From Desulfobacterales bacterium (GTDB taxonomy: Bacteria; Desulfobacterota; Desulfobacteria; Desulfobacterales; UBA2156), in NCBI GenBank assembly GCA_011049715.1, contig DRHF01000178.1, positions 1 to 36,739 of the forward strand: a stretch of 36,739 nucleotides of DNA. The letters run 5' to 3'. A program made the translations under genes and the position numbers. The notes beneath the pieces were generated by a model that did no database searches, had not been told where the DNA came from, and worked only from the letters and a program-made list of their open reading frames with translations. The stretch's first letter is position 1. The number at the start of each line of letters is the position of its first letter. Positions 17,025 to 23,931 of this stretch are shown piece by piece.

Positions 17025-17051
17025 AACTGTCTTTCTTGATCGACAGTTTTT
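17025..17051 (+). terminator. Terminator after the acyl-CoA synthetase gene
   Basis: AACTGTC (17025-17031) and GACAGTT (17042-17048) form a 7-base stem with a 10-base loop, followed by TTT. It lies 30 bases after the stop codon and 50 bases ahead of the promoter of the MarR gene. Confidence 0.6.
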
Positions 17052-17103
17052 ACTTTCAGATGCTCTAGATGCCTTTCTTTTACAATTTTTTACAAAAAAG
17101 AAC

Positions 17104-17143
17104 TTGACAGATTTATATTGCTATATATAGTTCATGGTGTGAA
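17104..17143 (+). promoter_or_regulatory. Promoter and possible operator of the MarR gene
   Basis: TTGACA (17104-17109) and TATAGT (17126-17131) are 16 bases apart, a good sigma70-type pair. TTCATGGTGTGAA (17131-17143) is a short palindrome (TTCA...TGAA) covering the expected transcription start, where a regulator could block its own promoter. The half-site AGTTCAT (17129-17135) recurs ahead of the DsrE2 gene. Confidence 0.5.
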
Positions 17144-17165
17144 TCAATTTAATAAAAATCCCCAC

Positions 17166-17618
17166 ATGGAAATCGGGAAGAATCAACTCCGCCAGTTTCA
17201 AAATATCATCGCCAAACTTTTCCAATGCTGTCAGGAACGAATGCAGTATCAGAGTGAAAAATTTGAACTGCCGGAAGCAGAGATGCGATGCCTGATGCTT
17301 TTTGGTGAAGCGCGGTATCTCACTCCCAAACGGATTGCCGAAAAAATGAATGTGGTAAAAAGCCGGGTATCGAAAATCATGCAGGGGTTGATCCAAAAGA
17401 ATCTGATCCAACGGATCAAAGACCCCGGGGATTCACGGATTAAGTTGCTGAGCCTTACAGCGTATGGGCAGAAAAAATATAATGAAATCAATGCATTTAT
17501 GGATCATATCTATCATGAAGTGTTGCTTTATATGGTACCGGAACAGAGAAAGATCCTGTTGACCAATCTAGATATTCTTGCAGCTTCAATGGAGTCGGTC
17601 AAAGAATTAATGGCATAG
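17166..17618 (+). CDS. MarR-family winged-helix transcriptional regulator
   Basis: A 150-residue regulator with helices flanking a winged helix-turn-helix (about residues 45-105: LTPKRIAEKMNVVKSRVSKI, then the wing containing DPGDSRIKLLSLT with the DxRxxxLxLT-like pattern typical of MarR). It is probably a dimeric cytoplasmic repressor. Starts further upstream (GTG 17139, TTG 17118) exist in frame, but the TTG lies inside the predicted promoter and the GTG at the transcription start, so ATG 17166 is preferred. It sits 61 bases before the DsrE2 gene on the same strand, suggesting that it controls the sulfur carrier genes. The ligand is unknown. Confidence 0.85.
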   Translation: MEIGKNQLRQFQNIIAKLFQCCQERMQYQSEKFELPEAEMRCLMLFGEARYLTPKRIAEKMNVVKSRVSKIMQGLIQKNLIQRIKDPGDSRIKLLSLTAYGQKKYNEINAFMDHIYHEVLLYMVPEQRKILLTNLDILAASMESVKELMA

Positions 17619-17648
17619 GCAGGAAGGTTTTTTATTTTTTTAAAATAA

Positions 17649-17665
17649 AGTTCATAATATTAACT
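17649..17665. promoter_or_regulatory. Near-perfect palindrome upstream of the DsrE2 gene
   Basis: AGTTCATAATATTAACT is palindromic over 17 bases with a single mismatched pair. It ends about 14 bases before the start codon, just ahead of the GGAGG ribosome site. It shares AGTTCAT with the MarR promoter region, so it is a candidate binding site of that regulator. Confidence 0.45.
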
Positions 17666-17679
17666 ATCGGAGGATCACA

Positions 17680-18231
17680 ATGGAATTGGAAAATATTGAA
17701 AAACAGATAGAAGAATTGAAAGCTCAGGTTAGCGCGCTTGAGAAAAAAGCACCGGAAAACAAAATTTCCATGATTGTCTTCAGCGGTGATCTGGACAAGG
17801 CTTTGGCCTCATTTATCATTGCCACCGGATCGGTGGCCATGGGAATGGATGCGGTCATGTTTTTTACATTCTGGGGCACGCCCATGATGCGAGATAAGAA
17901 CAAACATGTCGGCGGTAAGGATTTAATGGGCAATATGTTTGGCGCCATGCTGCCAAAGGGAGTCGATCAGACTAAGCTTTCCAAAATTAATATGGGCGGC
18001 ATGGGCACCGCAATGATGAAATCGCGGATGAAAAAGAAAAACGTTGCTTCTTTGCCTGAGATGATCGCCATGGCCGGCGAGTTGGGGGTAAAGATTTATG
18101 TTTGTGAAATGACTATGGATCTGATGGGGTTCAAACGCGAGGAGATGATCGATTATCCGGGCATTGAGTTTTGCGGGGTAGCAAAATTTTTAGAAGAAGC
18201 GGCAAACAGCAAAGTTCAACTGTTTATGTAG
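17680..18231 (+). CDS. dsrE2: DsrE2-like sulfur carrier / DsrE-family protein
   Basis: A 183-residue protein of the DsrE/F/H fold, DsrE2 subgroup. After a short coiled N-terminus (1-25) comes the alpha/beta core starting KISMIVFSGDLDKALASFIIATG; Cys142 in IYVCEMTMDLMG and Cys165 in IEFCGVAKF are the conserved sulfur-binding candidates. Unlike soluble DsrE, the core includes a hydrophobic MDAVMFFTFWG segment (56-66) and methionine/glycine-rich stretches typical of DsrE2. In sulfur oxidisers DsrE2 is encoded with TusA and a rhodanese and takes part in persulfide transfer. Here TusA follows 60 bases later; no rhodanese is seen. GGAGG precedes the ATG. Confidence 0.85.
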   Translation: MELENIEKQIEELKAQVSALEKKAPENKISMIVFSGDLDKALASFIIATGSVAMGMDAVMFFTFWGTPMMRDKNKHVGGKDLMGNMFGAMLPKGVDQTKLSKINMGGMGTAMMKSRMKKKNVASLPEMIAMAGELGVKIYVCEMTMDLMGFKREEMIDYPGIEFCGVAKFLEEAANSKVQLFM

Positions 18232-18291
18232 ACCCCTGAAATAGGATTCGGTGAAGGGCAAAAAACGGATCCCTACAAAAAAGGAGCAAAA

Positions 18292-18534
18292 ATGAGTGAA
18301 GAGATAAAAGCGGATAAAATTATGGATTTAAAAGGCTTGCCCTGCCCCATGCCGATAGTCAAGGTGAGCCGAGGGATCAATGACATCGAAGTGGGCCAGG
18401 TCCTTCAAGCCATCAGTACCGATCCGGGCTCCCTGAACGACTTTCCGGCCTGGGCCCGAACAAGTGGGAATGAAATTGTAAAGACAGAACAGAGTGAAAA
18501 AGAATTTTCATTCTATATCAAACGCATTGTCTAA
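18292..18534 (+). CDS. tusA: TusA-family sulfur carrier protein
   Basis: An 80-residue TusA/SirA-like protein. The signature C18-P-M-P21 follows DLKGLPC, with Cys18 carrying the sulfane sulfur as a persulfide. The remaining sequence (GQVLQAISTDPGSLNDFPAW) matches the second half of the fold. Length is typical. AAGGAG sits just ahead of the ATG. With DsrE2 it would feed sulfur to, or take it from, the Dsr system encoded about 5 kb away; the alternatives for TusA-like proteins (tRNA thiolation, molybdenum cofactor) are less likely beside DsrE2. Confidence 0.9.
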   Translation: MSEEIKADKIMDLKGLPCPMPIVKVSRGINDIEVGQVLQAISTDPGSLNDFPAWARTSGNEIVKTEQSEKEFSFYIKRIV

Positions 18535-18888
18535 AAAATCCCCTTCATGGGTAGAAAACATATTGATGGCTCTTGCGATCCCGCTTTCAATGGGACAGGA
18601 AATGTTCGTCCATTCAAGCAGCCACCCTTAAATCCGAAAGCTGGAAAAAGATAGAGGGATTGAAATTTCGAAAATCATTCTTAATTTTAGCGTTCAGGCA
18701 GGGAGGCGTTTTTCCCGGTCGATTTGATAGACATGTAAGCCATCGATCAACGCGGGTTCTTCTCTGTTTGAAACTCCATGATTTCACATGGAGCCCCGAC
18801 ACACCCTACTGTTTTTAAGCGGGTGTACAAGATATTTCAGAAAATAGATGCTAAAATTTATTTTTTTGAAATTATAGGAGGTGATCAT
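18535..18888 (+). other. Gap without a convincing gene between tusA and the cysteine-rich peptide
   Basis: No frame here is both protein-like and preceded by a ribosome site; an ATG-started 35-codon frame from 18547 lacks one. A small hairpin (CTCCATG 18774-18780 with CATGGAG 18787-18793) has no T-run after it. I see no clear promoter for the peptide gene that follows. Confidence 0.5.
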
Positions 18889-19047
18889 ATGATTGACGAT
18901 AAAAAATCTACAAAAACAGATAGTTCGGATAAAAAAGGATACAATGCATGTTGCACCACGATTGACCCCTGTTGCTGTTATCCCATCGATTACTGCGGCT
19001 GTTACGTCGATCCGTGTGGGCGTTACGTCGATCCTTGCTGTTGTTAA
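18889..19047 (+). CDS. 52-residue cysteine-rich peptide
   Basis: A small protein with a perfect AGGAGG ribosome site eight bases ahead of its ATG and a strong terminator after it. Residues 1-19 are lysine/aspartate-rich and hydrophilic (MIDDKKSTKTDSSDKKGYN). From residue 20 to the end there are 11 cysteines in 33 residues, arranged in near-repeats ending in DPC: TIDPCCC, YPIDYCGC, YVDPCGR, YVDPCCC. There is no signal peptide or membrane segment. I do not know the family. The cysteines could bind metal (a metallothionein-like role), carry persulfide sulfur beside TusA and DsrE2, or form part of a modified peptide with residues 1-19 as leader. The ribosome site, terminator and repeat structure make it a real gene. 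Confidence 0.75.
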   Translation: MIDDKKSTKTDSSDKKGYNACCTTIDPCCCYPIDYCGCYVDPCGRYVDPCCC

Positions 19048-19069
19048 ATCCGACTTACAATTTGTCTAA

Positions 19070-19104
19070 AAAGACCGGGCTGAAAAAAATCCCGGTCTTT
19101 TTTT
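19070..19104 (+). terminator. Strong intrinsic terminator after the cysteine-rich peptide
   Basis: AAAGACCGGG (19070-19079) pairs perfectly with CCCGGTCTTT (19091-19100) around an 11-base loop, followed by four more T. It lies 22 bases after the stop codon. Confidence 0.9.
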
Positions 19105-19171
19105 CATAAACCGACCCTAAAATTGGGTTGCCTTTGGTTTCAGATGCCATTTTTTAAGGGGGTGGTCGAAT

Positions 19172-20201
19172 ATGAAAGCCCTTTATTTTACAAAACATGG
19201 AGATTTAAGCGTCATCCAATATGGAGAAGTGCCCAGGCCTCGACCGGGGTTCGAAGAAGTTCTGATTCGGGTAGCGGCCTGCGCCATTAATCGCCTTGAC
19301 ATTTGGGTCAGACGAGGATGGCCCGGCCTCAATCTGGAAATGCCCCACTGGTGTGGGGCGGATGTTGCTGGAGAAATCGCCGAACTCGGTGAAGGTGTCT
19401 CCGGGTGGCAGAAAGGTCAGCGGGTGGTGGTTGACCCGGGTATCACAACTCTTGAGGATGAGTTCGTCCGGCGCGGAGAAATCTCCGTCAGCCCGGGATA
19501 TCGCATCCTGGGCGAACATACCCGGGGGGGGGGCTGGAGAATATGTAGTTGTTCCAGCGAAAAATCTGCTTGCTATGCCGGATTCTCTGGAATTTGCGAC
19601 CGCTGCCGCGCCGCTACTGGTCAGCCTTACTGCCTGGCGTATGCTTATGCACCGTGCAAAGCTTCGAGCCGGTGAAACCGTTTTAATGGTCGGTACCGGC
19701 GGCGGCGTTAACAGCATGGCTATTCAAATCGCCAAACTGGCCGGTGCAACGGTATATGCGGTGGCAGGAAACAAAGAAAAAGCTGAAAAATCCAGGGAAC
19801 TGGGAGTAGACGTGGTGCTGGATCGTACTCAAGTCGATTGGGGCCGTGAAATTTATCGACTGACATCCAAGCGGGGTGTGGATGTGGTCGTCGACAACGT
19901 AGGCAAAGCCACCCTGAATACAAGCATGGGTGCAGTCGCAAGAGGTGGAAGAATCGTTATTGTCGGCAACACCAGCGGACCTGAAGTTGAAATTGACATC
20001 CGTTACATATTCGCTAAGCAGATCAGTCTGATCGGAAGTACAATGGGAACCCATCAGGATTTTCGGGATGTAACCGCTTTGTTGTGGGAAAATCAGCTCA
20101 AGCCGGTTATCGATCGGGTGATGCCGCTGAGTGAAGGACGTGAGGCATATTCAATGATGGAGCAGGGCAAGCAATTCGGCAAGATCGTGTTAACACCCTG
20201 A
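19172..20201 (+). pseudogene. Zinc-type alcohol dehydrogenase (MDR family), frameshifted at a 10-G tract
   Basis: The first frame (19172-19531) gives the catalytic domain start of a medium-chain dehydrogenase/reductase (GDLSVIQYGEVPRPRPGFEEVLIRV-type opening, INRLDIWVRRG, WCGADVAGEIAELGEGV). The frame then switches by one base inside ten G at 19524-19533, after which GAGEYVVVP continues through the Rossmann domain (GETVLMVGTGGGVNSMAIQIAKLAGATVYAV) to TGA 20201. With nine G the protein would be continuous at 342 residues. NAD(P)-dependent oxidation of an alcohol or quinone reduction is the family role; the substrate is unknown. Causes could be a sequencing slip, a real mutation, or a slippery tract that switches expression. 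Start ATG 19172 follows AGGGGG. Confidence 0.8.
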
Positions 20202-20292
20202 TATCGAAATATGAGATCCCCCACGGTTGATCACATTCGTATCAAGAATAACACAGAACATTTTTATACCGCGATCAAAGATAAAAAGCGGC

Positions 20293-21600
20293 TCATCTGA
20301 TTAAAAAATACGGGCGAAATTTTTTTAGTCTTTTTGGGCCGATTCCTTTTACTCTAAGCAAACCATCCACGGTCCTGTAGGGACGTCCAGCTACGATTCG
20401 TTCTGAAAGAACAGGGCCGATTCCACTGATAGACATCAGTTCTTCTCTGCTTGCGGTATTTGGGTCAAGCAAGCTTTTTGGCGATTCGATTTTTTTCAAC
20501 TCTATTGGGTTGATATCACCCGGACTAGTGTCGTCGGCTTTCAAACGAAAAGGGTTGGTGGAAAAATACGCAAAAATCGGCAGGTGATCCGAGTACCCTT
20601 TCCCCAGGTGCCTTCCGGTGCCTTTTTTAGCCTTTTGCCAGCGATAGATCGCCCTTTTCTTGAACAGATAGGATGGGTGAAACTTATCAAACGAATTATC
20701 CTCATATGAAATCCCCTCGCCATCATAAAGGCCTTTGGATACGATAATATTGTCCGGACTCCCCTTTTTGCCAAAAAAATTGTAAGACCACCGCCGAGTG
20801 TTACGGATTTCAAGCCATAAATTATACAGATACCCCCCTTCGGTCTGATTTGCCAGCATCTCTTCATTTATCATTTCAGTACCTTGGATCGTCCCTAGGA
20901 TATGATTGATACCGGTGATACCGCCACTATCGTTTAGTTTTTCAGAATTTTGAAAGGTTTTGTATTCATTATAATTTGAATTAAAATCACCGATCAGGAT
21001 AAAATCAACGCCTTTGTTTAGTTTTTCGATCTCTTTTCTGAGTCTTTTTGCGTAAGCGATCCTCATGCTTTCAGGACCCCGTTTCGATTTCCAGTGATTG
21101 ATCAGCAGGATGATATGATTACCATCGATATCAAGCGTTATTTTAAGAATATTTCTCGCGATTTCGTTATCAATGTCATCAACTTCTATCTCTTTTTTCT
21201 CAACAATTGGAAATTTCGATAAAACTGCACATTTTACTACCGTGGCCTTATTGTCCGCAATTTCAAGATAAGGGTAATCTACGCCGAAATCTTTCAACCT
21301 GTTGCGCAAGTTGATGAGGGCTTTTTTCGATTCGATTTCCTGCAGAGCGACAACATCGCCCGCCAGATCCTTTATCACTCTGGCCATATTGGTGTATTTA
21401 ATATTTGCAATATCCTCTGTCCAGCCATAGTCGGTATTCGGGATATACTCGGGGTACTCTGTTCCATCCCGGGTTAGATCAAAAAGATTTTCCAGGTTAT
21501 AACTTACGATCTTGAATGTTCTGGCATCTGCCGACGTTATGCCGCAGAACAAAACAACTAAAATTGAGCAGAGGCAGATTTTTTGCTTTTGGTTTCCCAT
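20293..21600 (-). CDS. Secreted endonuclease/exonuclease/phosphatase-family protein with helix-hairpin-helix tail
   Basis: A 435-residue protein. ATG 21600 is chosen because it begins a clean signal peptide (residues 1-26, ending SADA) directly before FKIVSYNLENLFD, the typical first strand of the fold; the frame stays open upstream but without that logic. Catalytic motifs are present: LQEIESK (Glu), LINHWKSKRG (His), LIGDFNSNYNE (Asp, Asn) and SDHLPIFAY (Asp, His). The C-terminus (about 375-435) is a ComEA-like helix-hairpin-helix pair (NTASREELMSISGIGP and LLRVKGIGPKRLKKFRPY), which binds DNA. It may be an extracellular or periplasmic nuclease. The next gene ends 28 bases upstream on the same strand. 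Confidence 0.85.
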   Translation of the reverse strand: MGNQKQKICLCSILVVLFCGITSADARTFKIVSYNLENLFDLTRDGTEYPEYIPNTDYGWTEDIANIKYTNMARVIKDLAGDVVALQEIESKKALINLRNRLKDFGVDYPYLEIADNKATVVKCAVLSKFPIVEKKEIEVDDIDNEIARNILKITLDIDGNHIILLINHWKSKRGPESMRIAYAKRLRKEIEKLNKGVDFILIGDFNSNYNEYKTFQNSEKLNDSGGITGINHILGTIQGTEMINEEMLANQTEGGYLYNLWLEIRNTRRWSYNFFGKKGSPDNIIVSKGLYDGEGISYEDNSFDKFHPSYLFKKRAIYRWQKAKKGTGRHLGKGYSDHLPIFAYFSTNPFRLKADDTSPGDINPIELKKIESPKSLLDPNTASREELMSISGIGPVLSERIVAGRPYRTVDGLLRVKGIGPKRLKKFRPYFLIR

Positions 21601-21628
21601 TGTAAGACATGACTCAATGGTGATTGTC

Positions 21629-23066
21629 TTATATCGACACTTTCGGTCTTTGTTTCCAAAAACCGGTGGCCTGTTCAAAGGCGAAGGCCAACTGCAGCAC
21701 ACCCCAATCGTCCTGGTGCCGCCCCACGATCTGAACACCCACCGGCAGGCCCTCGGACGTAAAACCGCACGGTACTGAAATAGCCGGGAGACCGGTGACT
21801 GATATATAATAGCAAGATTTCATCCAGTCGATATAGGTATCCATTTTCACACCGTTGATCTCAGCAACATGGCGCTGTCGTATATCAAAGGGAGGCAGTT
21901 GACTCACAGGGAGGATAAGGAATTCATAGGCTTCCATAAATTCCCGTACGCGGTGATACAGTTCTGTCCGCTTTCGTTCCGCCCGTCCGATCTGCGTTCC
22001 GCTCAACTTCACACCCTCCTCGATGTTCCATATCGCGGTGTCCTTCATCTGATCCCGGGAAGTCTTCAGCAGCTCGCCAAAGGCGAGCTCCAAGCGCCAG
22101 GCCCTCCATACCTTAAATGCCTCATCCGCGTCCCTGAAAGCCGGTTGGCCATCCTCTATCACGCAGCCCAAAGACTCAAATACATTTTGTTGCCCGTCAA
22201 TAACCGTTGTCACACGCGGATCGACGGGTAAATCTCCCAGATCACGGCTCCAGGCAATCCGAACCCCTTTGAAATCACGTGCCAGAGGGCGCCTGAACAG
22301 GCTTCCCGGCTCTTTGATGGCGATGGGTGAGCGCGGGGTCGGGCCCGGCAACCGCACTCAGCATAAGCGCGGTATCCTGAACCGGTCGGGCCATGGGACC
22401 CTGCACCCCTAATAGAAACCAGCCCGCCAAGCTGGGCCATGTCGGGACTCTACCGGAAGAAGGACGAAAGCCCACCACATTGCAAAAGCTGGCCGGGTTA
22501 CGGAGTGAGCCGCCCAAATCGCTTCCATCTGCAATTGGAAGCATTCCGCAGGCCAAGGCGACCGCTGCGCCACCGCTGCTGCCGCCGCAGGTCTTGGTTG
22601 TATCGTAGGGATTGCGTGTTTCCCCGAACACCTCGTTGTAAGTTTGCGAGCCGAGTCCGAACTCAGGCGTGTTCGTCTTCCCGATGGTGATCGCCCCGGC
22701 CTGCTTCAAGCGCTCAACAATCAGCTCGTCCTGGTCCGGAACGAAATCCTTGAAAATGGGGGAGCCGAAGGTGGTCCGGATACCTTTGGTCAGGTGCAGG
22801 TCCTTATGCGCCACCGGAAGCCCATGCAACAGACCGATCTGTTTGCCGCCCACAAGGGCTTCATCGGCGGCAGCAGCGTGGTCCATGGCCCGCTCTGCCA
22901 GCAGTGTGACTACAGCGTTCACCCGGGGGTTAACACGCTCGATCTGGGCCAAATGAGCCTCCATTATTTCCCGAACGGAGAGATCCCTATCGCGGATGCG
23001 ACGGGTTAGCTCAATGGCCGTCATAAAGCAGATCTCAGTAATAGAGGGGCTCAATCCTCCTCGCAT
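21629..23066 (-). pseudogene. Amidase (amidase-signature family), frameshifted
   Basis: Two overlapping frames encode one amidase-signature enzyme, which hydrolyses a carboxamide. The first (from 23066, or ATG 23024) carries the catalytic Lys in PVAHKDLHL and the serine region CGGSSGGAAVALACG to GSDLGGSLR. The second resumes as RSPIAIKEPGS and runs to KQRPKVSI at 21629, including FDIRQRHVAEI and LPAISVPCGF. The junction lies at a run of four G (plus strand 22335-22338); removing one gives the continuous AGPDPRSPIAI. It begins 13 bases after the small zinc-ribbon gene. The region is richer in GC than its neighbours, perhaps from transfer. The loss may be real or a sequencing artefact. Confidence 0.8.
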
Positions 23067-23079
23067 CGATCAGTCCGAA

Positions 23080-23538
23080 TCATTTCTTTTCAATCGATTC
23101 AGATATTTCTTCTACCCTTTTTGAAATAGCCTGTACACTCATTTTCCGCCGGTCAATCCACCATTTTGCATCTGTTTTTCCCTGCCATTCCTTGAAAAAC
23201 TTCTCAAAAGCCTTTCCTGACAATTCCCTTTCATCATCATTTTCAAACTTGAGGCTTTTTTTGAGGTAATCGGCCTTGTTCATCAGCTCTGCCCTGATCT
23301 TCACCGCCCATGAAACCATCTTCTGGGAACCTTTAAGCTCGGGCAATCCAATGGCCTGTTGCGCCCTTGTGAGTTTTTCTGTCTGTTTACTGAAATACTC
23401 TTTTTTACACTTCTCACAATACCAATCTTTTTTATCAGCCAGAAACAGATTTTTTTCGTGGCTCTCAAAAAGCTGCACCTTGAACAGGGTATGGCATGTT
23501 CGGCATCTTACATCATAGGAGTATATTTCTTCAGGCAT
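23080..23538 (-). CDS. Unknown zinc-ribbon-like protein at the end of the dsr operon
   Basis: A 152-residue cytoplasmic protein of unrecognised family. The first 45 residues contain two CxxC pairs (C12-C15 and C41-C44) with 25 residues between them, a typical zinc ribbon or rubredoxin-like site; the first pair is followed by His, but without any signal peptide a heme site is unlikely. The rest (about 55-152) is lysine/glutamate-rich helix with the segment GKTDAKWWIDRRKMSVQAI. It starts 6 bases after the stop of the preceding gene, on the same strand as dsrABL, so it is probably cotranscribed with them. Function unknown. Confidence 0.7.
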   Translation of the reverse strand: MPEEIYSYDVRCRTCHTLFKVQLFESHEKNLFLADKKDWYCEKCKKEYFSKQTEKLTRAQQAIGLPELKGSQKMVSWAVKIRAELMNKADYLKKSLKFENDDERELSGKAFEKFFKEWQGKTDAKWWIDRRKMSVQAISKRVEEISESIEKK

Positions 23539-23544
23539 TTTTTC

Positions 23545-23910
23545 TCATTTGAATAATTCTCTTTTTACCGCTTCATGCACCGGCTTCCATGTTCGCGTGT
23601 AGTCCACAAAAGCTTTTTCAAGGTATTTTGAAAAATAGATCGCATCTTCAGCGGCTTTGAGATCATTCCTTTTTAAAGCGGCTATTGCTTTCTTTCCATA
23701 GCCGGCAGCTTCCTTTCCCGTTTGGTCAACATTGGTCCAATAATTCACTGCCTCTTCGCGACACACAACGTTCTGGGGAAGGCTTTGCGCTTGATGCAAT
23801 GAAGAAACTTCAACCTCTCTTCTTCCAAAAGTGACCTTCCATCCTTTTTCTGCCCATTTTTTCGACCGGTCGATGGCTTCCATAATTCGACCAATTAAAT
23901 CCTCATGCAT
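23545..23910 (-). CDS. Unknown small helical protein following dsrL
   Basis: A 121-residue soluble protein with no signal peptide, membrane helix or motif I recognise. The sequence is charged and predicted helical (WAEKGWKVTFGRREVEVSS near the N-terminus; KKAIAALKRNDLKAAEDAIYFSKYLEKAF later), with one cysteine. ATG 23910 was chosen over GTG 23919 because AGGAG lies eight bases before it. The gene starts 21 bases after the dsrL stop and ends 6 bases before the next gene, so it belongs to the dsr operon. It does not resemble DsrC, DsrD or DsrN. Confidence 0.7.
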   Translation of the reverse strand: MHEDLIGRIMEAIDRSKKWAEKGWKVTFGRREVEVSSLHQAQSLPQNVVCREEAVNYWTNVDQTGKEAAGYGKKAIAALKRNDLKAAEDAIYFSKYLEKAFVDYTRTWKPVHEAVKRELFK

Positions 23911-23931
23911 GAATATCACTCCTGATAATGA

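Noticed and set aside
17118-17165. Extended N-terminus of the MarR regulator from TTG
   Set aside because: The TTG lies between the predicted -35 and -10 boxes, so it could not be in the transcript from that promoter.
18547-18654. 35-codon frame starting at ATG 18547 after tusA
   Set aside because: No ribosome site, and the protein has no recognisable feature.
23080-23538. Cytochrome c annotation because of CRTCH
   Set aside because: No signal peptide; a second CxxC pair 25 residues later fits a zinc ribbon.
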